A DNA stretch of 64,000 nt from Mesorhizobium huakuii (lineage in GTDB: Bacteria; Pseudomonadota; Alphaproteobacteria; Rhizobiales; Rhizobiaceae). The notes below the pieces were generated by a model. It worked only from the letters and a program-made list of their open reading frames with translations. It had not been told where the DNA came from and made no database searches. Made by a program: the position numbers and the translations under genes. The stretch's first letter is position 1. The number at the start of each line of letters is the position of its first letter. Shown here piece after piece: positions 8,212 through 16,544 of this stretch. The stretch spans positions 3,592,001-3,656,000 of the forward strand of contig NZ_CP050296.1 of NCBI RefSeq assembly GCF_014189455.1, read 5' to 3'.

Positions 8212-9447
8212 TCACGAACGGCGTCGTGGATCGCTTGCGGGCCGAACCTGGCCCATACCGCCTGATGCGCGCGAAGGCGCTGCCGCGCCCTGCGTTGGGG
8301 GGTCGAGACAGAGTCCGATGGCCATCTCGGCCAGCGTTTCGTCAGTGTCAGACAGCAGCACCTCGTCGTTTTCGACCAGGTCCAGGCCTTCGGCCGCGAT
8401 CGGCGTGGCGATCACCGGCACGCCCGAGGCCATTGCTTCCAGGATCTTGATGCGTGTGCCGCCGCCCGCCGTCAGCGGGACGATGGTGAGATGCGCGCTG
8501 GACAAGAGCGGCGCGACATCAGCGGGATCTTCAATGAGCTCCACACCAGGCAATCTGGCCAATGCCTGCACCTCCGGTTTCGGTGTGCGTCCAGCCAGGA
8601 CAAGCCTGGCATCCGGCAGGGCGTTTCGGATACGGGGCAATATGACACTGGCCAATCGCTGCGCGGCATCGACGTTCGGCGGATAGGCGAGATGGCCGAT
8701 GAACGCGATCACCGGAAAGCCGTTGCTAGTCGACGGCTCGGCAGGCAGCTGCCCGGAACCCTCGACGGCTTGCGGAATTCCGTTCGGAACGATGTCGATC
8801 GGGATCTTGTGCCGGGAAAGCATCATCAGCTTCTGGCGATCCAGGTTCGAGCAGACCCATACCTTGTCGACAAGGGACAGCGCTTTTCTTTCAAGGTACC
8901 GGACGCTGAATGCCGCGGCGGATCGCTTGGCACTGAGACGCCTGATCTGTCCGGCCAGGTCGGACTCGACATTGTGCATGTCGAGAATAAGCTGCTCGGC
9001 CAGCGGCCGCAGGGGCCGCAGCAGCTTGAACAGGCCGACGCCCTCGACAATGATGGTGTCCGGGCGGAATTCACGGGCCAGCGTCTCAAGCCGCGTCAGG
9101 GCGGAACGCGGTATGCGACTCTCCGCCCTTGAGCGCCACCAGCCGATCGAAGCCGTGCGGGGCTCTCCCTCGATCGACAGGCCCTCGACGCGGATTAGCG
9201 GACCGGGAGCCTTCTTGGCTATCTTCGGCCGCACCGAAACCAGGCAGACCGGTCCGAACCTGGCGGCCGCTTCGGCGTTGCGGTAGTTTCTCAGATCCGA
9301 ACCTGATGCTGCGGGAAAGGCCGGGTCGTGCGACACGATCAGCGTACGTTTCTGGGCCTGCACGGGGACAGCCGGTTGCGTGCCTGCGCCGTTCGATGCG
9401 GACGCCGGGGGCGTTGCGTCAGGCAGGGGGTCCGATTCAGATGGCAT
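8212..9447 (-). CDS. GT4-family glycosyltransferase, C-terminus frameshifted in a G6 run
   Basis: As read, 411 residues. It has the GT4 donor-binding signatures VIAFIGHLAYPPNVDAAQRL, GGGTRIKILEAMASGVPVIAT and TPIAAEGL. An unusually long Pro/Ala-rich N-terminus (about 33 residues) precedes the fold. The last 28 residues look unnatural. Removing one base from the G6 run at 8297-8302 gives instead a normal helical tail (RLRAHQAVWARFGPQAIHDA) ending at 8181, where the stop overlaps the next ATG as ATGA. I therefore think the true gene is complement(8181..9447). It is the likely operon partner of the GT32/GT62-like fusion. Confidence 0.82.
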   Translation of the reverse strand: MPSESDPLPDATPPASASNGAGTQPAVPVQAQKRTLIVSHDPAFPAASGSDLRNYRNAEAAARFGPVCLVSVRPKIAKKAPGPLIRVEGLSIEGEPRTASIGWWRSRAESRIPRSALTRLETLAREFRPDTIIVEGVGLFKLLRPLRPLAEQLILDMHNVESDLAGQIRRLSAKRSAAAFSVRYLERKALSLVDKVWVCSNLDRQKLMMLSRHKIPIDIVPNGIPQAVEGSGQLPAEPSTSNGFPVIAFIGHLAYPPNVDAAQRLASVILPRIRNALPDARLVLAGRTPKPEVQALARLPGVELIEDPADVAPLLSSAHLTIVPLTAGGGTRIKILEAMASGVPVIATPIAAEGLDLVENDEVLLSDTDETLAEMAIGLCLDPPTQGAAAPSRASGGMGQVRPASDPRRRS

Positions 9448-9481
9448 GATAACGATTCCGTGACCACAAACAGCGGAGCCA

Positions 9482-9501
9482 CCTTGTTTAGCTGAACAAG
9501 G
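9482..9501. promoter_or_regulatory. Palindrome upstream of the GT4 gene
   Basis: CCTTGTTTAGCTGAACAAGG has perfect 7-bp arms and an AGCT centre. It lies 35 bases upstream of the GT4 start and after the flavoprotein stop. Without a T-run it looks more like an operator than a terminator. No regulator is assigned. Confidence 0.3.
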
Positions 9502-9564
9502 CTTTCGTCAAGCAGTGCCTGCTTTTGAATATTTCCGTCCCGAGCTCTTGGCGGGCGGCAAGGC

Positions 9565-11094
9565 TCATCGTCTGGACCAGGCCAGCCAGCGCGCCGCCAA
9601 ACGCCTGCGCAAGGAGGTGAAACGGGTTCGCCTGTAGGCGTCACCCGCCATCTTGATGCCTTGTGCCTGTGTCGGGAAGGGATGGATAACATCGGCCAGG
9701 GCATGCAATCCCATGCCCGACCGGATGGCGAGCGTCACCGCATTGATCATCTCGCCGGCATGGCTGGCGACGACCGTCGCCCCCAGTATGCGGTCGGATC
9801 CCTCCCGGACATGGATCTTGACGAACCCTTCCTCCTCGCCGTCCATCACGGCGCGGGCAACATCATGCATCAGCACCGTATAGGTCTTGACCGGAATGCC
9901 GTTGCGGCGTGCCTCGATCGGATAGAGCCCGACATGGGCGATCTCCGGATCGGTATAAGTGCACCAGGGCACGACGAGTTCACTGAGCCTTTCGCGCCCG
10001 CGAAACAGGGCATTGCGCACGACAATGCGCGCCGTCGCTTCGGCGGTATGAGTGAACTTGTATTCCAGGCACACATCGCCCGCCGCGTAGATGTGCGGAT
10101 TTGTGGTTCTCAGGTGATCGTCTACCTTGATGCCCTTGGCGTCATACGCCACGCCGGCCTCCTCGAGGCCGAGACCCCTGACATTCGGCGAACGGCCGAC
10201 GCCGGTGATGATCTCGTCGACGGAGATCGTCGTCGTGTCGCCGTCCCGCACAAGGTCGGCGAGCTTCTTGCCGCCCTCTCTGCGCACCGCCACAACTTCG
10301 GTGTTTAGGCGCACCTCGACCCCCTCGCGCGCCAGCGCGTCCGAAAGGATCTGCGCGGCGTCGCGTTCCTCGCCGGGCAGGAACATCGGATCGCTCTGCG
10401 CCAGGATGACCTTCGCGCCGAGCAGGCAGAAGGCCTGCGCCGTTTCGCAGCCAAGCGGCCCGCCGCCGATGACCAGGAGCCGCTCAGGGCATTTTGTGAG
10501 GTTGAACATGCTCTCATTGTCGAGATAGCCGGCCTCGGCAAGTCCGGGGATCGCCGGCCCGCTCGGATGCGCACCCGTCGCGACCAAGGCCTTCTTGAAA
10601 CGCAGCGTCTTGCCGGCGGCCACCACCGTGTCGGGTCCGCCAAAGCGCGCTTCGCCGAAATAGAGGTCGATGCCTTCGGCCGCGATGGCCGAGGCAGAAT
10701 CGATGCGGCTGAGCCGCTGCCGGATCTGCCGCATCCGCATCATGGCCCGCTCGAAGTCGACGTGAAGACGCTCCGGCGTGTCGCCGCCGAAATTCTCGGC
10801 ATCGCGCATGTCGGCATAGAGCCTGGCCGTGCGGATGATTGCCTTCGACGGGACGCCGCCGACATTGACGCAGGCGCCGCCGATCAGCCCGCGCTCAATC
10901 AGCGCGACCTTCGCGCCAAGACTCGCGGCGTCACGCGCCGCGGTCAACCCGGCCGGTCCGGCGCCGATGACGACAAGATTGTACTGGCCGTCGGGGGCCG
11001 GGTTCTTCCAGTGCGGCGGATGCGCGGCCCGGACCAGGTCGACGTCGTTGCGGTCGACAGGGAAGGTGGCGGCCTTTGTCCGTTCACGCGACAT
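9565..11094 (-). CDS. Mercuric-reductase-like pyridine nucleotide-disulfide oxidoreductase, altered active site
   Basis: A 509-residue class I flavoprotein oxidoreductase. It has the FAD site VVIGAGPAGLTAARDAASLG, the NAD(P) site VIGGGPLGCETAQAF, the second FAD motif IYAAGDVC and a MerA-type tail (HPFPTQAQGIKMAGDAY). The redox motif, normally C-x4-C, reads GGACVNVGGVPSK: Cys75 is present but the second cysteine is Gly80, and the usual C-terminal Glu after HPxPTQA is Gln. It probably cannot cycle a normal disulfide, so mercuric or dithiol reduction is doubtful. Its ATG overlaps the stop of the upstream glucoamylase-like gene by 11 bases, so they are translationally coupled. The function is unknown. 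Confidence 0.85.
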   Translation of the reverse strand: MSRERTKAATFPVDRNDVDLVRAAHPPHWKNPAPDGQYNLVVIGAGPAGLTAARDAASLGAKVALIERGLIGGACVNVGGVPSKAIIRTARLYADMRDAENFGGDTPERLHVDFERAMMRMRQIRQRLSRIDSASAIAAEGIDLYFGEARFGGPDTVVAAGKTLRFKKALVATGAHPSGPAIPGLAEAGYLDNESMFNLTKCPERLLVIGGGPLGCETAQAFCLLGAKVILAQSDPMFLPGEERDAAQILSDALAREGVEVRLNTEVVAVRREGGKKLADLVRDGDTTTISVDEIITGVGRSPNVRGLGLEEAGVAYDAKGIKVDDHLRTTNPHIYAAGDVCLEYKFTHTAEATARIVVRNALFRGRERLSELVVPWCTYTDPEIAHVGLYPIEARRNGIPVKTYTVLMHDVARAVMDGEEEGFVKIHVREGSDRILGATVVASHAGEMINAVTLAIRSGMGLHALADVIHPFPTQAQGIKMAGDAYRRTRFTSLRRRLAARWLAWSRR

Positions 11095-12487
11095 CGCCGT
11101 CCCCTGTCGCCTGGGACAGCCAGCCGCCGGTGAAGCCGGCCTTGCCCAGGCCGCGGCGGATGTGGGGATTGGAGCGCATCAGCTCCCAGATCAGGCGCGA
11201 GCGGTGGTTCTCGATCATCATCACCACGATGCCCTGGTCCAGCCCGTAATGGCCTTCCGACACCCAGCCGTTGCGGCCGAATTTTCGCCGGTTGGCCAAG
11301 GTCGGATTGAAGCCGCTCGGCAGGCGGAAATTGTCGATCACTTCGGGGTAGCGGTCGCCGAGATGGCGCATGGCAGCCAGGCAGATGTCAGGTGCGAAGG
11401 GCAGCGAAGCCGGATAGGACCATGGCGCGATCGTCCCGTCATCCGGCCCGAACGGTGCGCCGCGCGCGGCATAGCCGGAAAACCGGTGCCTCCGTCGTTC
11501 CACGCTGGCGCGGAAGCCGCCCGGCCCATCGCCGGCGGAGAGCCCCCAAAGGTTCTCGCCATAGCCGTCAAAGCCATAGGGGTTATGGCGGGCATAGTCG
11601 CGCTGCAGGTAGGTCGAGCGGCGGCTGTTTTCGAAATAGTCGGAATTCTTCTCGCGCATGAAGGCGTCGCGGATGCCGGCGAAATCGATCCAGGCATGCG
11701 AGAACTGATGCATGAACAGCGGCCCGCCATAGAGCACGTCATGGCCGTAGATGTTTTCCCACTGGTAAGTCGCCGTCCAGGCCTCATAGCTGTCGTTGGA
11801 GGTCGGGCTGTCGGGCGAGGCCATCGACAGTACGTAGAGGATGGTCGCCTCGTTGTACCCCTCCCAGCCATAGTGGAGGAAGCCGCTCTTCGGCTTCCAG
11901 CCTTGCCGCAAGGTCGGAGTGCTGCCTTGCGCCCAGCGCCAGTCGACGCGCCGATAGAGCGCTTCGGCCAGTTGCCGGATTTCGGCTTCCTGTTCATTCT
12001 CGCCTGAGAAATAGGCGCCGGCCACCAGCATGCCTGATATCAGCAAGGCGGTATCGACCATCGACAGCTCGCAGCGCCAGACGCGCAGCCCGGTCCGCAT
12101 GTCGAGGAAGTGGTAGTAGAAACCCTTGTGGCCGGTGACGTCGTCGCCGCCGCCTTGCGGGCTGGCCGAGAAAAAACGCAGCGCCGCAAGCGTCAGCTCC
12201 ACCGCCGCCGCGCGCGTCATCCAGCCGCGCTCGACGCCGATCGGATAGCAGGACAGGGCAAAACCGACGACGGCGATGCTGGCTGGCGAGTTCGGCCGCG
12301 ACGTGTCGGCGACCAGGCCGTTGTCGGGGTTCACATTTTCCAGGAAATAGCCGAAGGCGGCGCGCTGGTAGCGGTCCAGAAGCTCGTCATCGGACAGTGC
12401 GGCGGGATCTGCTTCAGGCAAGCGATGCAAACTCCAGCCGGATGGTCGCGGCTCCTGTCGATCGCGAGGCCCCGGTACGGCGGCCAT
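11084..12487 (-). CDS. Glucoamylase-like (PF10091-type) glycan hydrolase
   Basis: A 467-residue protein with the alpha/alpha-barrel glucoamylase-like domain also found in cyclic beta-1,2-glucan synthases and in GH144 beta-1,2-glucanases. Recognisable parts are FLENVNPDNGLVADTSRP, ASIAVVGFALSCYPIGVERGW, the GFYYHFLDM block, GWEGYNEATILYVL and FMHQFSHAWIDFAGIRD. No signal peptide is visible, so it is probably cytoplasmic. The stop overlaps the flavoprotein start by 11 bases. A role in turnover of beta-1,2-glucan or of the glycan made by the neighbouring glycosyltransferases is plausible but inferred. Confidence 0.82.
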   Translation of the reverse strand: MAAVPGPRDRQEPRPSGWSLHRLPEADPAALSDDELLDRYQRAAFGYFLENVNPDNGLVADTSRPNSPASIAVVGFALSCYPIGVERGWMTRAAAVELTLAALRFFSASPQGGGDDVTGHKGFYYHFLDMRTGLRVWRCELSMVDTALLISGMLVAGAYFSGENEQEAEIRQLAEALYRRVDWRWAQGSTPTLRQGWKPKSGFLHYGWEGYNEATILYVLSMASPDSPTSNDSYEAWTATYQWENIYGHDVLYGGPLFMHQFSHAWIDFAGIRDAFMREKNSDYFENSRRSTYLQRDYARHNPYGFDGYGENLWGLSAGDGPGGFRASVERRRHRFSGYAARGAPFGPDDGTIAPWSYPASLPFAPDICLAAMRHLGDRYPEVIDNFRLPSGFNPTLANRRKFGRNGWVSEGHYGLDQGIVVMMIENHRSRLIWELMRSNPHIRRGLGKAGFTGGWLSQATGDGDVA

Positions 12488-12650
12488 GGGGCATCACCAA
12501 ACTGTCTCGTCGTGTCATGGCTTTCCCGCAAACCCTGTTGTGTCACCGCCCATTCAGACGTCAGCGACTTACGCCTGTCCAGTTCCGATCGTTGCATCGT
12601 CACGCGGAATTGTAGTTGCACGGGCCAATGTGGGGATGTTCCGGCCCGGG

Positions 12651-13400
12651 TCAATACGTGGCGCGGCCGCCGGAAACGTCGAAGACGGCGGCCGTCGTGA
12701 ACGAACATTCCTCCGAGACGATCCAGCAGATCAGCGCCGCGACCTCTTCGACCTCGCCGAAGCGAGCCATCGGTATCTTGGACAGCATGAAGTCGATGTG
12801 CTCCTGGCTCATCTGCTTGAAGATCGCCGTGCGCACGGCCGCCGGCGTCACGCAGTTCACCGTCACCTTGGTCTTGGCCAGTTCCTTGCCGAGCGACTTG
12901 GTCAGCCCGATCACCGCGGCTTTTGACGTGCTGTAGGCGGAGGCGTTGGGATTGCCTTCCTTGCCGGCGATCGAGGCGATGTTGACGATGCGGCCATAGT
13001 TGCGCTCGAGCATGTGCGGCACCAGCGCCTTGTTGCAGTAGAAGACGCCGTTGATGTTGATGTCGATAACCCTTTGCCAATCCTCGACCGAATAGGCCCA
13101 GGTCGTCATGTTCGGCCCGGTGATGGCAGCGCTGGTGACCAGGATGTCGACGCCGCCAAGGGTTTCGATGGTCGACCGGGCAGCGCTTTCGACGGTTGCT
13201 GCGTCGGCAACGTCCACCATCACCCCATGCAGCCCGGGAACAACGGCTTTCGCCTGTTCGATCTGGGCCGGATCGCGATCCCAGACGCTGACGCGTCCGC
13301 CTTCCTCGACAATCCTTTGCGCAACCGCCAGGCCGATGCCGGAGGCCCCGCCGGTGATGACCGCCGACCTGCCGGCAAAGCGTCCCGCGAAGTTCGGCAT
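12651..13400 (-). CDS. Short-chain dehydrogenase/reductase (SDR), possible 3-hydroxyacid dehydrogenase
   Basis: A 249-residue classical SDR: cofactor motif TGGASGIG near residue 14, NIASIAG with the catalytic Ser region and active-site YSTSK. I chose the ATG at 13400 because GGGAGGAA lies 6 bases before it; the frame extends 18 codons further upstream without support. It lies next to the LuxR-type regulator and the divergent acetone carboxylase operon. It could therefore oxidise a secondary alcohol to acetone or reduce acetoacetate to 3-hydroxybutyrate. The substrate is not determined by sequence. Confidence 0.85.
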   Translation of the reverse strand: MPNFAGRFAGRSAVITGGASGIGLAVAQRIVEEGGRVSVWDRDPAQIEQAKAVVPGLHGVMVDVADAATVESAARSTIETLGGVDILVTSAAITGPNMTTWAYSVEDWQRVIDININGVFYCNKALVPHMLERNYGRIVNIASIAGKEGNPNASAYSTSKAAVIGLTKSLGKELAKTKVTVNCVTPAAVRTAIFKQMSQEHIDFMLSKIPMARFGEVEEVAALICWIVSEECSFTTAAVFDVSGGRATY

Positions 13401-13507
13401 GTGGTCTTCCTCCCAATCGGCGGCGAATGTGAAGTCAACGGCAACCAAGTTCAAGGCGGCATCGCAGTCGCCGAACGGGATATTGGTAGGCCAGCAGAGG
13501 GAGGCCG

Positions 13508-14278
13508 CTACCGGTGCTGGAAAAACTGCAAAAAAAGCTCCCGTTCGGTGGTTATGTCGAGCTTTTCATAGATGCGCCGGCGGTGGTTCTTGACAGTGCC
13601 GACGGTGATGCCGAGCCGCTCGGCGATGTTCGCTGTCGGATGTCCAGCGAGGATCAACTGGACGAGTTCCCGCTCGCGCAGCGACAGTTCCGGCCACAGG
13701 CTCACCGGGATGGTCGGCTCCTGGCGCGGCGAAGCGCCGGGACCGGTCGGCGCCGAGGTGCGGAAGAACTCGCGTCCGCGCGCCTTGATATCGAGTGCGT
13801 GCAGCGCCTCGAACACCGGCAGGCGCTCGTCCAGGAGAGCGATCTCGCTGTCCTTGAACGAACTGGTCGAGCGGTCGAGGAAGATACCCAGGCACCAGTC
13901 GCCGCCATCGGCCAGCATGATGCCGACCTCGTCGCAGATTTCCGACTGCGCCAGGAAGCCGGCTATGTACTGGCCGCGCTTGGCTTCTTCGTCCGCCAGT
14001 CCCTTGAGTGGCAGGATGCCAAGACGGCGCTCGCGTCGCCACGAGGCGTAGAACGGGTCGAAGACGTAGTAATTGTCGAGATAGCGCCGCACCATCTCGT
14101 CCGAGAAACGCCGGTGCTTGACGAATTCCGGCGTCTTGGTCGCCGAGTAGCGGGTGACCGTAACCAAATCATGCGCAATGTCGGCGCCGATCAGGTCGAT
14201 CAGGCAGTCGACATGCCGGTCGGTGCCGGTGGCCGCGATCGCCTTGGCCAGCGGCGCCCAGATATTGCCCATGCGCAT
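13508..14278 (-). CDS. LuxR-family (GerE HTH) transcriptional regulator, probable regulator of acx genes
   Basis: A 256-residue protein. The C-terminal GerE-type helix-turn-helix reads LSLRERELVQLILAGHPTANIAERLGI and GTVKNHRRRIYEKLDI. The N-terminal 180 residues resemble a PAS/GAF-like sensory region with no clear autoinducer-binding signature. It is divergent from acxA, with 110 bases between the starts, and upstream of one SDR, so it probably controls acetone or isopropanol use. Studied acetone carboxylase operons elsewhere use a sigma-54 activator, so a LuxR-type regulator here is different. The ligand is unknown. Confidence 0.85.
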   Translation of the reverse strand: MRMGNIWAPLAKAIAATGTDRHVDCLIDLIGADIAHDLVTVTRYSATKTPEFVKHRRFSDEMVRRYLDNYYVFDPFYASWRRERRLGILPLKGLADEEAKRGQYIAGFLAQSEICDEVGIMLADGGDWCLGIFLDRSTSSFKDSEIALLDERLPVFEALHALDIKARGREFFRTSAPTGPGASPRQEPTIPVSLWPELSLRERELVQLILAGHPTANIAERLGITVGTVKNHRRRIYEKLDITTERELFLQFFQHR

Positions 14279-14388
14279 GTCCTTTTCTCGGCGAACCGCG
14301 CCTGCCCGTCATTGTGTCTTTTGGCATATGGCGCGATCCGACCCCGAGAATCTAGCCTGCGGTCATTCTCGAAGAGGGAAAGCGACCC

Positions 14389-16530
14389 GTGGACCAGATC
14401 ACTACAAACCCCATTGTCATCGGCATCGACGCCGGCGGCACCATGACCGATACGATCCTTGTCGATCAGGACGGCCACTTCAAGATCGGCAAGTCGGCAA
14501 CCACGCCGAAGAACGAAGCCGAGGGCTTCCTGGCATCGGCCGAGGACGCGGCGGATGCCTGGGGTATCTCGCTGGAATCGCTGTTTTCCGGCGTCAATGT
14601 CGTGCTCTATTCCGGCACCGGCATGCTCAACACGCTGCTGTCGCGCACCGGCCGTCGCCTCGGCCTGATCACCACCAAGGGCCTGGAAGACATGATCCTG
14701 ATGGGCCGCGGCCTGCAGGCCTGGGCCGACTATTCCTATGCCGATCGCCTGCATGCGGTGACCCATCACCATCCCGATCCGCTGGTGCCGCGCCGCCGCA
14801 CCCATGGCGTCACCGAGCGTATCGACCAGTTCGGCGACATCGTGCTGCCGCTCTATGAGCATGAGGTCGCGGCTGCGGCCAAAAAGCTGATCGCCGACAA
14901 GGTCGAGGGCATCTGCATCATGACGATCTTCTCGCACGTCAATCCGGTGCACGAGAAACGCATCGCCGAGATCTGCCGCGAGGAGATCGACAAGGTCGGC
15001 GCCGAGATCACTGTCTACACCAGCCACGAGGTCCGCCCGGTCATCCGCGAGCAGTCGCGGCTGAACTCGGTGCTGATCGAGGCCTACGCCACCTCGCGCG
15101 GCCGCAAGCAGCTTAGGGGTATCGAGGACATCTCGAAGAAATACGGCTTCAAATATGGCGTGCAGACGCTGCTCTCCTTCGGCGGCCTGACCTCGATCAA
15201 TCACCCGCGCCTGCACGAAACCATGATCTCCGGCCCGATCGGCGGCATCCTGGGTGCGGCCTATGTCGGCAAGCTGATCGGCAACGACTCGCTGATCTGC
15301 TCGGATATGGGCGGCACCTCCTTCGACATGGGTGTCATCTCGCGCGGCCAGACCCGGATCGAGAACGAGCCGCTGATGGACCGCTTCAAGCTCAACGTGC
15401 CGACGCTGCATCTCGATACGATCGGCGCCGGCGCCGGCATGATCCTCAAGGTCGACCCGCTGACCAAGAAGGTCTCGCTCGGGCCGGAAAGTGCAGGCTC
15501 CGATCCCGGCCCGATCTGCTTCGCCAAGGGCGGCACCGAACCCACCATCGCCGACTGCGACGCCATCCTCGGCCGCCTCAACCCGTATTATTTCCTCGGC
15601 GGCAAGGTCGTGCTGCAAGTCGAAAAGGCGCGCAAGGCATTCGAGGAAAAGTGCTCCAGCATCCTTGGCGTTGGGGTCGAGGAGGCCGCCGAAGGCATGA
15701 TCGACATGCTTGAGGCCGACGCCAACAACGCATTGCGCCGCGTCATCTCCGGCCAGGGCATCCACCCTTCGGAATTCACGCTGCTCTCTTATGGCGGCTC
15801 CGGTCCGCTGCATCTGGCCGGCTGCTCCAGGGGCATCGGCTTCAAGGACATCATCACCTTCCAGTTCGCCGCCGCCTTCTCGGCCTTCGGCTGCACCACC
15901 GCCGATTTCATGCACCGCCATTCCGTGTCGACGCAGCACGACATCGGTGCACGCGCCAGCGACGACGAGCTGGTCGCCTTCGGCAAGAAGGTCACCAATG
16001 TCTGGGACGATCTCACCAGGGCGGCGGTCGACGAAATGATCGTGGACGGTCATGCGCGCGACAAGATCAAGACCGTGCCGTTCCTGATGATGCGCTACAC
16101 CGGCCAGCTTGAGGACGTCGAGGTGATGGCGCCGCTGTCGGCCATTCAATCGGCCGACGACATGCGCAGGGTTATCGACGAGTTCGAAGCGGTCTACGCC
16201 AAGGTCAACCATCGCGTCTCGCGCTATGGCGAAGCCGGCTTCTCGATCACCGAGCTGGGCTTGATCGCCACCGCCGACAAGGTCAAGCCGGTGCTCTTGA
16301 AGCGCCCGCTCGGCAAGGCGGACCCGTCCGCCGCGCACAAGGGTGTGCGCGAGGCCTATATCGGCGGGCGCTGGCACAAGGCCAATCTCTACGAGATGGA
16401 TCGACTGCAGCCCGGACACGAGGTCATCGGCCCGGCCATCATCGAACATCCCGCCACCACGCTCGTCGTTCATCCGCAGGACCGTGTCCATGTCGATGAA
16501 TGGACGCTGCTGCACTACACCCACGCTTGA
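14389..16530 (+). CDS. acxA: Acetone carboxylase beta subunit (hydantoinase/oxoprolinase family)
   Basis: A 713-residue protein of the HyuA/acetone carboxylase beta family, close to the usual size for AcxA. The ASKHA-type phosphate motif GIDAGGTMTD lies at residues 12-21 and a second nucleotide loop reads CSDMGGTSFDMG. The start is GTG at 14389, preceded by AGAGGGAAAG. Acetone carboxylase is a cytoplasmic alpha2-beta2-gamma2 enzyme that joins acetone and bicarbonate, using ATP, to give acetoacetate. The next two genes are the alpha and gamma subunits, which makes this assignment stronger than for an isolated hydantoinase. Confidence 0.92.
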   Translation: MDQITTNPIVIGIDAGGTMTDTILVDQDGHFKIGKSATTPKNEAEGFLASAEDAADAWGISLESLFSGVNVVLYSGTGMLNTLLSRTGRRLGLITTKGLEDMILMGRGLQAWADYSYADRLHAVTHHHPDPLVPRRRTHGVTERIDQFGDIVLPLYEHEVAAAAKKLIADKVEGICIMTIFSHVNPVHEKRIAEICREEIDKVGAEITVYTSHEVRPVIREQSRLNSVLIEAYATSRGRKQLRGIEDISKKYGFKYGVQTLLSFGGLTSINHPRLHETMISGPIGGILGAAYVGKLIGNDSLICSDMGGTSFDMGVISRGQTRIENEPLMDRFKLNVPTLHLDTIGAGAGMILKVDPLTKKVSLGPESAGSDPGPICFAKGGTEPTIADCDAILGRLNPYYFLGGKVVLQVEKARKAFEEKCSSILGVGVEEAAEGMIDMLEADANNALRRVISGQGIHPSEFTLLSYGGSGPLHLAGCSRGIGFKDIITFQFAAAFSAFGCTTADFMHRHSVSTQHDIGARASDDELVAFGKKVTNVWDDLTRAAVDEMIVDGHARDKIKTVPFLMMRYTGQLEDVEVMAPLSAIQSADDMRRVIDEFEAVYAKVNHRVSRYGEAGFSITELGLIATADKVKPVLLKRPLGKADPSAAHKGVREAYIGGRWHKANLYEMDRLQPGHEVIGPAIIEHPATTLVVHPQDRVHVDEWTLLHYTHA

Positions 16531-16544
16531 GAAGGGCGAACGCC

